A stretch of 64,000 bases of DNA, taken from positions 620,001-684,000 of the forward strand of contig JAHLKG010000010.1 of NCBI GenBank assembly GCA_025526995.1. The letters run 5' to 3'. How positions within the stretch are numbered: position 1 is the first letter of the stretch; the number at the start of each line of letters is the position of its first letter. The notes beneath the pieces are model-generated. The model had not been told where the DNA came from. It saw only the letters and a program-made list of their open reading frames with translations, and did not search any database. This DNA comes from Powellomyces hirtus. Taxonomy: Eukaryota > Chytridiomycota > Chytridiomycetes > Spizellomycetales > Powellomycetaceae. Positions 35,101-46,827 of the stretch are shown piece by piece. The position numbers were made by a program, and so were the translations under genes.

Positions 35101-36479
35101 GAGATGATGATGCGCGTGTGCTGGAGGATCTGATGCCAGAGTATGTCGTGCTGTATGACCCGGATTTGGGATTTGTGAGACGGGTGGAGGTAATATTCCT
35201 GCCCATTTGCAACACATATGCCCTCCCAATAGCCATCAAGGTTCCCGCAGGGCGCTCCACTCTTCTGTGACTAATAACCCTATCGTTGTTTGCAGTGCTA
35301 TAAAGCTCTCAACCCGCATAGAAAACTACGCGTCTATTTCCTGGTATATGAGAACTCGGTCGAGGAGCAGCGCTTCTTGTCCATGATCCGGAAGGAGAAA
35401 GCCGCGTTCGAAAAACTCATCCGCGAGAAAAGTGTAGGTGGCAGCCGCTCGACCAACCCGCGTATACAAATCGCGCACTCACACTTGCCTCCGCATTCAA
35501 TCTCAGATCATGGCCATCCCAATCGACCAAGACGGCCGCATTGCCCGAGACCCCGAAGCGGAATTCTGGCGCCAGCTGGACAGTCGCTTAGCCGGCGGGC
35601 AAATCATTGCCGCCAAAGACCGCAACCAAGTCATTGTCGACGTCCGCGAGTTCCGGTCCTCCCTTCCCTTGCTCCTCCACACCACGGGCCTCTCCATCCG
35701 CGCCTGCACCCTCGAAGTCGGGGACTACGTCCTCTCCCCCTCCATCTGCGTTGAACGCAAATCGCTCTCGGATCTGATCCAGTCGCTCAAATCGGGACGA
35801 CTGTATACCCAGTGTGAAGCCATGAGCCTGCATTACAAAACACCGGTGTTGTTGATTGAATTTGATAAGCAGAAGAGTGGATTTGCACTCCATTCGGAAG
35901 TAGGAGCTCGCAACAATGAGATTGATGCAAGGGATGTCGGCAGCAGGCTGTGTCTGCTGTGCTTGCATTTTGTGAAGTTGAGGATTGTATGGAGCTCAAG
36001 TCCTCAGGCCACGGCGGAGATCTTTGAGGATTTGAAAGTGAGTGGATACGTTCTTCTGCGATCGTTTCGTCATGATCAGACACAAGGTGAACGCTGACGC
36101 TCTGACAACGCGCCTTCTGCAGAAAAACCAAGAAGAACCATCAATGGAAGACGCCATGGCCGTCGGCGTCGACAACGCAGACACAATCGACAGCGCCTAC
36201 AGCATCACACCCTCCGTAAGCACAAACAACCCCCCTCTATCCCCCATCACTTGCCCCCACATTCCTCCCACTCACCCTGTTTCTCGTTTGCAGGACATTC
36301 TCCGCTCTCTCCCGGGCATCACATCCAAAAACTACCGCTACGTCATGTCCAAAGTGCGCGACCTGCGCGAGCTCAGCCAAATGACTCTGCAGGAGTGCCA
36401 GGCGCTCATAGGAAGCGAGTTTGGCCGCCTGTTGCATGAGTTTTTTAGGAAGGATGCAAAAGATGAGAGGACATTGTAG
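32106..36479 (+). CDS. RAD1: XPF/Rad1 structure-specific DNA repair endonuclease
   Basis: Fifteen exons: 32106-32578, 32724-32846, 32916-32973, 33041-33153, 33221-33281, 33325-33435, 33507-33655, 33721-34079, 34155-34547, 34614-34833, 34895-35189, 35296-35433, 35507-36037, 36123-36215, 36294-36479, giving 1100 residues (yeast Rad1 1100, human XPF 916). XPF with ERCC1 cuts 5' of lesions in nucleotide excision repair and crosslink repair. Seen: the helicase-like N-terminal part ([55 protein letters not shown]), then the nuclease core with GDY at 903-905 and ERKSLSD at 914-920, both intact, and a C-terminal tandem helix-hairpin-helix ([17 protein letters not shown]). Low-complexity linkers near 155 and 600-700 are additions. 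Confidence 0.95.
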
Positions 36480-37052
36480 TAGGGAGCTCCACAAAGCTTA
36501 GATGACAAACTAGGGGCGGCAGCATCTTGGTTAATGTAGCTTGATGCAAATAACAAAGAAACGAAAAAACCACATATGACTTGATGCATAACATCATTCC
36601 AATACTCTGTTTTGTAGTTGAATTCTTGATGTCTATCCCCAGATGATCAATAGAGAAACTCATTTGAGCATTGAAACAACTGATGAACACTGAAGATAGT
36701 ATTGATTTTCGTAATGTAGCCTGCTAGTAGGCTCAATTTTAGCTATGTGATTTCATAGCAATAAAACAAGAGAATTGATAACAACTTTTGTTTCACAGGA
36801 TTATATTACAACCATACGAAGTGTGTCCAGAGTTTCATAGACAATATGAATGCTTAATCAAATATAGTAAGATAAATCTGCAAAGGATGAGAGCAAAAGC
36901 GGAGGCGCGTGCTCTGTACAAGTCTCACTCGACAGCATCGGAAGCAGCGTTTGCGTAAATGGGGGGACGGCCCAAGACAAAAAATTAAGTTCAGTACAGG
37001 AAAAGAACGGCTGTGAGTAGTATATATATATATATATATATCCTGTTTCTTT
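36480..37052. other. AT-rich region between convergent XPF and RasGAP genes
   Basis: 573 bp of 3' flanking DNA, including a TA dinucleotide tract (37020-37041). No gene was recognised. Confidence 0.5.
37020..37041. repeat. TA dinucleotide repeat
   Basis: About eleven TA units just beyond the stop of the RasGAP gene on its 3' side. Confidence 0.9.
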
Positions 37053-40000
37053 TCACGCTCGTCCCATTTCCGGGTCCACAGCCGACGCGCGCAGTTCCTT
37101 GCTAATGGGGCTCGGCCCCGGTTTTGACGCGGCGTGCGTGTGGATCGTGAGGTCGTCGAGGGACCGGGAGCTGGCTTTGTTGCTGCTGCTGCTTCTATGG
37201 GACGTACGTCAAGGGGGTATTCATGAGTGATACGTAGGTGCCTTACTTGTGCGTCGATTTTTTGGGGGGGTTGTTAAGACTCACCCATGAAACAGGCCCT
37301 TCCACAATTTGGCAAAAATCGTTCCGCTCTTTGATTTCTGCCGATCGGTCTCGGGTCGACTCCCGATACTCCTACTCCGTCCATCCGCATAATCGCTACT
37401 CAGTAGGACCCTTTTCAATTCAAAGAACGCCGCGAGGACACCCTCCGATTCCGCGGGTGTGAGGTCAAACAGCTGTTCCTCCAAGTCTCGCTCAATCTTG
37501 CCCAGACTCTTGCCCAGGTAGCGGTACAGCGACGAGGTATCCGGTACGGCCGGGATGGCCTCGCCTGAACGGGTACGGGGGAGGGTTGCGGTGGCGCGTT
37601 TCGGGGGGAGGGTGGATGGGGCGGTGTTGCTGTGCGCGGAGGTGCGGGACGAGGACGGGGTTGGTGTCGAGGGGTCAGTGGGGGGTTTGATGGAGAGGGA
37701 TGGCATGGACCGGGAGAGGGCTTTGCGGAGGGGAGCGCTGGAGCGGCGGGTGGTGGTGGGTGGTGCGACGGTGGTGGAGTGGGTGAGGCGGGTGGAGGAG
37801 GCGGTGGAGGTGTTGAGGCGGGTGGTGGAGCTGGGTGGGGTGCGGAGCATTGTCTGCTGCAGTAAAAAAAAAACGACCCAAATGGCAACCGGAGACAAAA
37901 GGCGGAACGCAGAACGGGGTCTCGATGAGCACTCCTGCCGATGCATAACACAAGAAGCGATGCGGAGGTTTTTCGCCAACATACCATGTCAATCGTTTCA
38001 TCATCCGCATCATCGGGGGCATTCTCACTCGCAAATATCAGAAAATCCTTGATCTTTTCTCTGTTTTCGCGCAGAAAGTGGTTCAGACACATCAGGTACT
38101 GCTCCTTGTTGCCGAAATCCACGTCGTTGCACATGGCAGTGAGCACTTTGCCGCACAGCACTAGCCCGCGCCGCGCTGAGGCTTGCACTCGGCCTTCTAT
38201 GAGGCCGTAGGTGTCGGGGGATGTGATTGCTGTTGCAGTGTGGGAGAACATGCCAGAGGAGAAACGCAAGTGGAGTAGGTGAGCAACACCAACGGTTTGG
38301 GGGGTTGGGGTGAACGCGGAGGGAACTTGGAATATGTGTTCATAACATACCTGGAACAAAAAACCTGAGGAACAAAAACGATCCCACGACTTTTTCCGGG
38401 ATGCTGAGATACCCCATCGAGGTTCTAGGCGCTATATTGGTCATCTGGGATCTTAAGCTCGCAAAGGACGCTCCCCGGGGTCGTTTTATGATGTTGCGGT
38501 CTGACAGGCCACGGATTCTCAGCAAATTGTGGTCTGATGAGAGCGGGCTACTGGTGATGGTGTGGGGGGTCAGCGCGGGGGAATCTGGGGGGTGGTTGTG
38601 GTGTTGTTGGAGTTGCGAGAGGATAGAATGTTGGGAGGATTGGGAGGAGCGCGGCCAGGAGGTGGCTTGGGAGGGCCCGGTGGTTTTGCGGGCGCGTTTT
38701 TCGGTCGATTCGGCGCCGGTGGAGGTGGAGCGGACGTGGGTTTGATGGGATTGTTGCTGTTGCTGTTGTTGCTGTTGCTGTTGTTGGTGTTGCTGTTGTT
38801 TCAACGTGCCGCGCTTACGGGGAGTGGACGACGGGCTCTCAACCAATTTATTAGCAATCGCAGCGGCGTTGTTACTGCTACTATTCGGGCTCGCCACCAC
38901 AGTCGTCGTGATGCTCGTGCTGGCTGTCGTCCTCGGTTTCGGTGAGGGCGGGGCCATGATCTCTCCACTGCTCAAATACTCGTCATCTCCGTCTTTACTC
39001 GACGAGCTGCACTGACTGCTTCCGCGGCCGATACGGCGGCCAAAGAATCTGAACCCCGTGGACGCGGTGGCCTGGCATTTGTCCTGGAGCGAGAGACGGC
39101 GTTTGGGTGTGGATGGGGACCCGAGCATTTCGATGGATGCGGCCCGGCGCGCTGATGATGTTGCGGTGGATGGCGGTGCGGCTGCTGCTGAGGATGATGA
39201 CGGAGGAGGCTGGGGGTGGGAGTCGGATTGTGGGTTTGAGTCTGGAGGAGTGGTTGCGGCGCCGTTTTCGGATAGGCTCGGGTTTGAAATAAGTTGAGGC
39301 GATTCCGTGGCCGGGGACGGGAGCGGCGATTCGGGAATGGACGTAGTAGCCAGCGGAATCGTGCTTGTCGTCTCCCCACCCACCGACGTCGTCGGCGTCG
39401 CCGCGTGCGCAGACTCGATACTATTCCTCCCGCTCCCCTTCTCCCCACTCCTCCTCTCCCCAATCCCCTCCTCACTCCGCAGTTTCTCCCTCACACTCTC
39501 CTCCCTCACACTCTCTTCCCTCACACTCTCCTCCCTCCCTCTCTCCTCCGCAACCGCGGCCGCAGCTTCTTTATATATCTCTTCCACAATGTTCTTCAAA
39601 TACATGCACATGCGTCTAATGCTCAACGGCATCAACCCCTGCTTTTCAACAACACTCGTCAACAACTGCGAACACGCGGATTTGAGGCGCGCCTCGTTCT
39701 CGGCCAACGTGTCTTCAATCAGCGAGTCGTCCATGTCGTCCGGGAATTTCTGCGGGTCAATCTCGCACCCATCTACAAATGCGAGGATCTCCCGCAGCGG
39801 TTCCGTCAGAACTTGACCCAGATAGTGGAGCCCTTCGTACCGCGCAAACGCGTTGAGAAGCATCGTCGCCATGCTGCGCGCGGGGGCACCCCACGAGAGA
39901 GGCATGTTTTAGTTATACTTGCACCCACCGTGAGAATAACGGTCAACTATAGAAACGGGGTGGGAGATGGATGGGGCGCATCTCCATTCATCTTCCCAGC

Positions 40001-40615
40001 GTTCCACGTCCCTGTTTCCTCACCTATTATCCCGTATTATATCACTCAAATCCCTACTTTTCATAACTTTAAAAAAAAAACCCCATCAATAAACCACCGT
40101 TACACCCCCCCCCCCCCCTTTCCACCACACTTACTGTAACCCTCGATCCTGGTCCTCAATAGGCGTTTCAAAAATGCCTCGGTCGCGCGTCCACCTTGCC
40201 CCCGGAGTAGCGAGAGCACCTCGAGGGAGACGCTGGCTGCGGCGTCGCCGACGAATGTGGCTTGGCATATGACGGCGAGGAGGTTGGCGTTGTTGGCGAG
40301 GAGGAGGTCGGCGATTTTTTGTTCGGTGGAGGTTGGGGGCTGTGGGGGTTTGACACGAATTAAAAAAATCATTAAATTGAAACCAAAATAATAATAATAA
40401 TAAGAATAATAGGATAAAGAAAGTGAATAGCAAGAAGCGAGAATGTCTCCGTGTGCGAAACAACGGGCGCTCTTTCTAACAACCCTGGCCCCTCATTCAG
40501 CACTCTTGAACCCACACACACCCCGCGTCCCACTCTCCCGTTCTTCCAGCCTTACCGGAGCCTGCTCAAGCAGGATCTGCGACGCCCCTCTGACAAAAGT
40601 CGGTTTAGAGCGCAT
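37053..40615 (-). CDS. RasGAP-domain protein with a split catalytic domain
   Basis: Proposed exons: 40615-40556, 40339-40131, 39873-38351, 38229-37985, 37856-37285, 37194-37053, giving 916 residues. RasGAPs speed GTP hydrolysis by Ras. Seen: the first half (ATMLLNAFARYEGLHYLGQV; LREILAFVDGCEIDPQKF; LSIRRMCMYLKNIVEEIY), a low-complexity block of about 350 residues (Ser, Thr, Pro, Glu, polyGln), then the second half (IPEKVVGSFLFLRFFVPAIT; YGLIEG; RRGLVLCGKVLTAMCNDVDF). The FLR..PA motif is kept. The arginine-finger motif expected before ATMLL (FR.NS) is not visible: the join reads GYSNMAT. That join uses a GTGTGG donor four bases beyond a better GTAAGT, because only this keeps frame. The first exon and start are weak. 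Confidence 0.75.
38748..38803. repeat. Trinucleotide tract encoding polyglutamine in the RasGAP protein
   Basis: A CAA/CAG-type run on the minus strand (TTG/CTG on plus) encodes a glutamine run broken by a histidine. It lies within the low-complexity insertion. Confidence 0.8.
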
Positions 40616-41596
40616 GTTGTCGCCACACAATCAATTCACACACGCACAGCGCGCGGGGGGGTATCGCAGTGGGGCTGCTTGGTTGGGTATAATGGGTGTT
40701 CGCGGTATATGTATATCTCGGGGGTTTGCGTGTGCGGGGATGTGGATGAGGGCGGGGGATACGGGCGATAGGTGTGTTGTGCGGATTCGATGGCGTGTTG
40801 ATGCGGGAAGCCCGGTTGGGTGTGTGTGTGGGTCGGATTGGGTGTGTGTCGTGCGGCGTGAACGAGAGGGTGGTGACCGCAGACGAAAGAACAAGAGAGA
40901 GAGACGCAGGAGGAAAGGGGAGCCAGGGCTGGGAGCGGGGTGGTCGTAATCACAAAAAAAAAAAAAAAAACAGTCTTCTCAATTACCCGTCCTGTCACTC
41001 CACCAAAAGGCGTGAAACCCCAAAGAAAAAGGGAGAAAAAAAGTGAATCTGTGGAGGTATCCTGTGAAGGGAGTAGCTTTTTTGCGCAAGTTCAAAGTCC
41101 CAGAATCAAATAGGGGTACGGACACCCCACACAATTCGCACGTAGGGTTCAGGATGTTGGTAAGCAGGAAAAAGCCCTTCGAGTCATCCATAAATGGGGT
41201 AAATCTGGCTATGAATAGCTGCAAGAGTGGTCCGCGCGCTCGTGCCTAAGGCTATGTCTTTGCTGGCTCTTCTAGTATATATGTTTTTTTTGATGCAATC
41301 ACTATTGGAGGTTTTTTGGGGAGCTGACGGTATCTACCCAATGCTGTCATTAACACATGTCCAATTCCCATCATCCCAATCCCAGCATACGCCCAGCCTA
41401 CGCACAAGTGTACATAATTTTTTTTTTCAGATATACTCCAACCCGCTTTGTTTCCAGTGTTCGTTCCTTTGACAGCACATCTTTGCGGAAACGCGCTTAC
41501 TCAATCAAATCAAGCACGCGTTGTGGGTGTGTTCCAAAACGCACACGCACCGCACCCGCTTGGCTACATGCACTCTGTCTGAGTAACCGCGCAGAG
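40616..41596. other. Gene-free stretch with A-rich tracts
   Basis: Promoter side of the RasGAP gene (-) and of a hypothetical gene (+). Contains an 18-nt A tract near 40953-40970 and GT-rich sequence at 40680-40860. No exon was recognised, although the RasGAP 5' end could extend here. Confidence 0.4.
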
Positions 41597-42103
41597 ATGC
41601 TAACAACAAAACCGCCATCAACAGCAACAACGACACCGCACGGTGGGCGACACGGGAAGAAACACGCACCAGCAGACGCAGTACCAGAGTACCGGAGGGT
41701 GAATGTGGGGACCAGGGCGGAGGCTGGAGATGACGGGAGGAGGCCTGTCGACCCATCCTACCCCACCATCCGGCGGGTGCTAGCCCAACACGGGCGGACC
41801 CCCAGCCCCCGGAACCTCAACGCAGTCTCCAAGCCCGCATCGCCTCCTCGTCAACGCCGCCCATGTCCCACCCGGCAACACCACTGGTCCCACAAACTCG
41901 CCCTCGTCCGCTTTTCGTCCCGCGCGCACGCGGCCGCCTCCCTCCACGCCGCCACCGTCGCCCGCCTCGTCCGCACACAGCGAGCCAGCATATATGCAGA
42001 GGACGGCCGCGACGCGTTCGTCAAGCGGTGGCGCGCGTGGAGACTCGTTGCGCGCTGCCTGTATGCGTGGATGGAGGCTCTGTGTGTGGAACAAGATCAA
42101 TAA
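41597..42103 (+). CDS. Hypothetical basic protein
   Basis: Single open frame of 168 residues from the ATG at 41597; the frame stays open upstream, but without a better start. The C-terminal 60 residues look helical and Arg/Ala/Trp-rich (FVKRWRAWRLVARCLYAWME). The first 100 residues are Pro/Arg/His-rich. I recognise no family. GC-rich sequence keeps several frames open here, so the gene could be spurious; the helical end with spaced tryptophans is the main support. Confidence 0.4.
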   Translation: MLTTKPPSTATTTPHGGRHGKKHAPADAVPEYRRVNVGTRAEAGDDGRRPVDPSYPTIRRVLAQHGRTPSPRNLNAVSKPASPPRQRRPCPTRQHHWSHKLALVRFSSRAHAAASLHAATVARLVRTQRASIYAEDGRDAFVKRWRAWRLVARCLYAWMEALCVEQDQ

Positions 42104-42412
42104 GAAGCAAGCAAGAAGAAAAGGGGCGGGCGAGCGGTGGAGGCGATGTGGGGGGGATTACGGCCTGTATGCTATGTGTGGGATGGAGGCGTGTGCGGAA
42201 GAAATATTTTGCTTGGACCGTATTTTTTTTTTTTTCAAGTCGAAATTCAGCATGTGACCCTCACCCGTATCTGACGTCTCTATCCATATTTTTACAACTG
42301 TGAATGGGATTATCTATATATATGTATATATTACATACCATTTGTGGGTTGTGTGTATACGCCTGCACAAATTCTCCCCAAAAAAAACATGCGCTTCCAC
42401 ATACTCTATTCT
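42104..42412. other. Convergent 3' region
   Basis: Between the hypothetical gene (+) and the Rab-like gene (-). Contains a T tract and AT-rich sequence at 42312-42340. Nothing else was seen. Confidence 0.4.
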
Positions 42413-44171
42413 TCAACATGCACAAGAAGAAAAAGACGTGCCTCTCTTGCTCGCCTTCCCACCGCCACCCACCGTGATAGTTTTCCGATGGGTGTTACTA
42501 TTGGTGCGCAGGAGGAGGAGGAGGGTATCTGGGTCGCGTCCCTCTTGATGGTGGTGGTCGTGTATATGAAAGGCGTAGGTGGGGGAACTGACCGATTTCG
42601 CGATATACGCAAACACGTCGTCGACGCGGGTGGCTGTTTTGGCCGAGACTTCAAACAGCGGGAGTGTAGTCGTTGAGGTGGTGGTGGAGGTGTCGAGGGG
42701 TGGGGACGGTAAAGGGGGTTGTGATGTTGGAGGCGGGCTGGGTGGTGGGGGTGGAGGTGGGGCGTTTTGGTAGCTTGATGTGGAGGAGAAGGCGGATGAG
42801 GAGATGATGGAGGACGCGCCGTCGTCTGTTTCCGAGGCCGAGTCAGTGTGGATGTGGTGGGGTGGTCCGGTTTCGGTTTCGTTTTCGTCGTCGGTTGGGT
42901 TGGCGTCATGGTCAGAGTCCAGTTCTGAGCCTGATTCCGAATCGGACTCGGATTCGGATGTGGCGGGTTCATCGGTCGACGACGTGCCATCGGGTGATAC
43001 AGGGTCCGCCGCGGTCGGTTCCTGCTCTTGGTGGTATGCTGCCTGTTGTTGTTGTTGCTGCTGCTGCTGTGGGATCACTGTCCCATCCTGTTCATCATCG
43101 GAAAACTCGGACGCCGTCTCATAGCTCGAATAGCGGGACGTCATCGAGTCTCTCCAATTCGACTGCGACGCCGCGATGCTCGGCGGGCGGCGATGCGGGG
43201 TGATGCTGCCGCTGCCGCTGCTTCCAGTATGAGTCGTCGGGGGCAGAGTGTCGCGGGGAGGATGTAAACTCAGACTCCATCGCGAGTGGGTGGGTCCGAG
43301 CGGGCGGAGGGCGGGTGAGCGCGGCGGTTTGTGGTGGTCGTTGCTGTTGCTGTTGGTTCGGGTGAGGAGTGGGGATGAAGGGGACGCGTGGGGTACAGGG
43401 CCGCGGGCGACGCCAAAGAGGCGGGTTGATCTTCCGGCCGGGGTTTGTGTTTGCTGCTGCTGTTGTTGTTGATAATGTGGCTGTTGTTGTTGGTGTTGCT
43501 GCTGACCCTGCTCCTTTGCTCTCGCAACCGACACCCGTTTCCTCAACCCCTGTCTTTGTTGCTGCTGCTGCTGTGGTTGTCGCTGCTGACTGTCCCCTGC
43601 ACCCCACTTCCACACGTCCCCGACGCTTACCTCCCCACAACACACTCGTTTCAAATATCCTGCCAACTCCTGCCCCTGCTTTTTACTCACCGCCCTCGCG
43701 TGGCCCGCATCAATCTTATTCGCGACCAGCACAAACGGGAAATGCGCCGCTTCGTCGCGCGTGAGACCACTGATCCGGATAAAGTCCCGGATCCACCGGA
43801 CGAGGTTGAGGGCGCTCGCGGGGGAGGTGACATCGTACACCAAACTACAAAACCATTCGGAAAACCAATAAGCAAACAAACAGCCCCACCACCCCATTCC
43901 TCCCGCATTCCATGCCAACCCACATGCAAACATCCGTGCCCCTATAAAACGCCACTCCCAAGCTCTGAAAGCGTTCCTGTCCCGCCGTATCCCACAGCTG
44001 CATCGCAACGCTCCTTCCATCGGGTGTTTCGACGGTCTTTGAGACAAAGTCGGCGCCAATGGTGGCTTTGTAGTGGGGTGCGAAGCGGCGGTGGACAAAC
44101 TGGTTGCGGAAGGACGTCTTGCCGACGGACCCGTCGCCGAGGAGAACAACTTTGAGGATATCGTGGGCCAT
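42413..44171 (-). CDS. Rab7-like small GTPase with a ~320-residue internal insertion
   Basis: Exons 44171-43924 and 43844-42413 give 559 residues; Rabs are normally about 200-220. Rab7/Ypt7 controls late endosome and vacuole fusion. Seen: P-loop GDGSVGKTS (12-20), switch [10 protein letters not shown], switch [21 protein letters not shown] (60-78), G4 NKID (125-128), G5 SAK (483-485) with [10 protein letters not shown] after it, and a C-terminal CAC, a CXC geranylgeranylation motif. Between G4 and G5, from about 153 to 476, lies a low-complexity block of glutamine runs, Ser/Thr, an acidic Ser/Glu/Asp stretch and polyproline. A GTAAGC at the block's left edge could be a donor, but no acceptor restores frame at the other edge, and the block is open throughout. 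Close to Rab7 by switch sequences. Confidence 0.88.
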
Positions 44172-44779
44172 GTATGGCTACCAATGGAATAGGGTATGTA
44201 AACTGTTGGTTTAACGAATTTTGCAACGTCCAATTGGGTGTTTAGACCGTGCGCACATATCGATATGATGGATAGCTGGCGGCTTTCACGCAGACTTGAG
44301 CTGCGCCACCCCCAGCCGCGCTCCCCTCCCCTATATCTATCACGCTGACTCCTTCAGATATTGCGATGATTTGTTTGAACGGTGTTTATTAAAAGGAACA
44401 AGAAGGGAAAAAGCAACAAGAACACTATAGAGAAGAGAGAAGGAAAAACGAGGAGATACCGGAAAGGCATCCCTGCGTTCATCAACCCCTAAACCAAAGC
44501 GTGCAAAGATGCACGAGCAACAAATCAAAACAAGAAGTGCATGAAACCAATGCAGCAATTCCATTCCCATGCCCAAAAGATCGGTGCAAGAGTAATCCAT
44601 TGCAAACGAGAAAAACGACAGCGGGGGTTGTCAGAACAAGAACAAGAGACACGGCGAGAAGAACCGAACGCATGGCTGATTGTAGGGCGGACCGGTGTCG
44701 ACGTTTGATCTTTCTTTTTGCTCAACTACTGCAAGAGTTTCTCCGCTTCCGCTCTCCCTCAATTGCGTCCTCCTCCTCC
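44172..44779. other. Intergenic region, Rab promoter and HMG gene 3' end
   Basis: 608 bp between the Rab start and the stop of the next minus-strand gene. Open frames on the minus strand have no family resemblance. Confidence 0.45.
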
Positions 44780-46147
44780 TCAAAGTCGGGTCCTCGATGA
44801 CCTCGACTTTGTCTCCTTGGGTGTCTGGCTGATCGCTTTCGCCACGCGTTTGGTGACCGTTTTCGCCTTCTTGAGGCCGGTCTTGACCGCGGATTTCAGG
44901 GTACCCGCCGATTTTGCAGTCGACTTTTTGGCTGTAGCCGCCGCCTTCTTGACTCGGACGACGGGTTTCTTTTTCTTTACAATCTTCTTGGGTTTTTTGA
45001 CCACGGGCTTCTTCTTTTTGGGCACGGCCTTCCTCTTTTTGGGCACCGCGGTGGCGGCGGCGGCCGTCTTTTTGAGCGATTTGCGGAATTCGTCCAAGTC
45101 GTTTTCCTCTTGGTAGGCAGCAGACTCGGCGGCGTAGGCTGCTTTGGCTTTGTCGGACTTTTCAATATATTCCTGCAAAACAAAAAGGTATCGAATAAGT
45201 GAAACGTTGAGACCAAGAAAAAAAGGCGGGCCGGATTCAGGAGGATGCTTACCTGTTTCTCGGAGGAGTCGAGGTTGTCCCAAGAACTGCGAATGAGTTT
45301 GGTAGCGTCCGGGAGCGACAAGCCCGTGAGGGACTGGCCAAACACGCGCTCCTGCTCCGAGGGGGTCATCTTGTAGGCCTTCTTGATGTACCACAAGTAA
45401 GGACCGGCGGGCCTTTTGGGGGCATTGACATCGCGGGGAGGCTTTAAACCCTGCGTCTTGGTGCCCAGCTTGGATTTAAGCAGGTAGATTTTTTTCTCAA
45501 GAATGACGTCGCTGGCGGTACGGTTGGCGAGGTATTTCTCAAGGTCGCGTTTGTACTGCTCCCTGCCCGCTTGAGCTTGTTCGACATAGGGCTAAGCAGC
45601 GAGAAGGACAGAGAGAACAGTTGAGTGAGCTTTTACATTTTGAGGGTGGGCCCTTTCTGCGGTTGGCAAAACCCTTGTCGCTATATGCGGCTGGGCGTCG
45701 CTTATTCGATTCGCGTCATACCTGCTTCTTGGAGTCGGACAAAGCCCTCCAGCGGGCACCCGTCGCCTTTGCAACGGCCCCAATGTCCTTTGTGCCAAGC
45801 TCTTTGACGATCTCTTCCCTGACATGCTTGGAAAAGAGAAGGTAGGAAGAACCAGGGTGCTTGGGAGGGGTAGATTGGGGTTTGCCAATGGCCTTGAGCT
45901 GCTTGCGGGCGAGCTGGGCAGCCGTGGGAGGTACTTTTTAGATGGCATACACAACAGAGAGAGAGGGAGAGACGAGTAGAGTGGGAGGATGAGAGGGAGA
46001 GATGAGTTGAGTGGGAGGCATGTGACAGGCAGATTGTGACGCGTTACCTTTTGCGACACGAAGATAGGTTGTGATTGCACGGGTGCCGAGGAAGGGAGAT
46101 CTTCTGGCAGCGGCGGCCCAGAGGGAGAGAGGGGCGGTAGGCAGCAT
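44780..46147 (-). CDS. Tandem HMG-box protein with basic tail, probably mitochondrial
   Basis: Exons 46147-46048, 45933-45722, 45591-45253 and 45172-44780 give 347 residues. The N-terminal 33 residues (MLPTAPLSLWAAAARRSPFL...) are Arg/Ala-rich with no acidic residue, like a mitochondrial presequence. HMG box A is about 57-124 (KHPGSSYLLFSKHVREEIVK; ARWRALSDSKKQPYVEQA); box B about 161-237 (APKRPAGPYLWYIKKAYK; IRSSWDNLDSSEKQ). The last ~95 residues are lysine-rich with AAA/PKK repeats, like histone H1. Two boxes behind a presequence recall mitochondrial DNA-packaging proteins such as Abf2 and TFAM; the long basic tail is unlike them. A nuclear HMG protein is the alternative. Confidence 0.85.
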
Positions 46148-46827
46148 TGTATGGATGTATAATCTTGTTGTTACGAGGGGGCGGCTGTGGAAAAGGACGA
46201 GATGGTGGGTGCTGTCAGTCAGTCAGTCAGTCAGTAGATAGTAGTGGTTTCACGCGTGGGGGGAGGGGGAAGAAGAGTGTGCAGTCGGACGATTTCGCGT
46301 CTATTTCAACTGTCCGATGTGTCCCTATAGTAGTGGTCTCCTGACAGATGCACGTGACTCGCTAGCGGCTTATCGCTCAACAAAAAGGTGTCCAAGAGTC
46401 CAGTCACCTCTGATTCAGACTACGTGAGAATGATGTGATGGGAAGGGAGGGGATGGGATACATTCTGTCTGCCTGTCCAACTGCCTGTCACTCTTCGCCC
46501 TTCCATTTCCCATCCATTTCTCCCTATCTAGTAATAAGTAGTCTATCTAATAGTCTATCTACAGGTTGATACGTCGGTGACTCATGTCTAGATCTAGCAT
46601 ATCGCATATCGCAAGGGCCGAATGAGACAGTGAGTCATCAGTGGGTGGCCTGTCGTTCCTTCTTGTGCACGTGGATGAGGCCTGTGATAACCCCAATGTC
46701 TTTGGTGCCATGTCATTGCGCAAACAGAGGGCTAGCCGTGAAGCAATACAAGCCATTTGTCCTGCAAAGACTTTGGAGGCGTGAAACCCCTTTGTATCTT
46801 TGCCACAAAGAATCCACTGCCCAAGAC
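46148..46827. other. Intergenic region with a GTCA microsatellite
   Basis: Includes a short (GTCA)n run at about 46204-46227. An open frame on the minus strand (46559-46864) has no family resemblance. Confidence 0.4.

Noticed and set aside
39294..40139. Plus-strand open frame of 281 codons
   Set aside because: Shadow of the RasGAP low-complexity exon; Arg/Pro-rich peptide without structure.
42406..42990. Minus-strand frame of 194 codons overlapping the Rab gene
   Set aside because: Pro/Thr/His-rich alternative frame of the Rab low-complexity block; the Rab frame contains the conserved G5 motif and prenylation end.
42680..43640. Treating the Rab insertion as an intron
   Set aside because: A GTAAGC donor exists at the left edge in phase 0, but the only AG close to the conserved G5 motif is in phase 1, and the block has no stop over more than 300 codons; left open as the main alternative in the findings.
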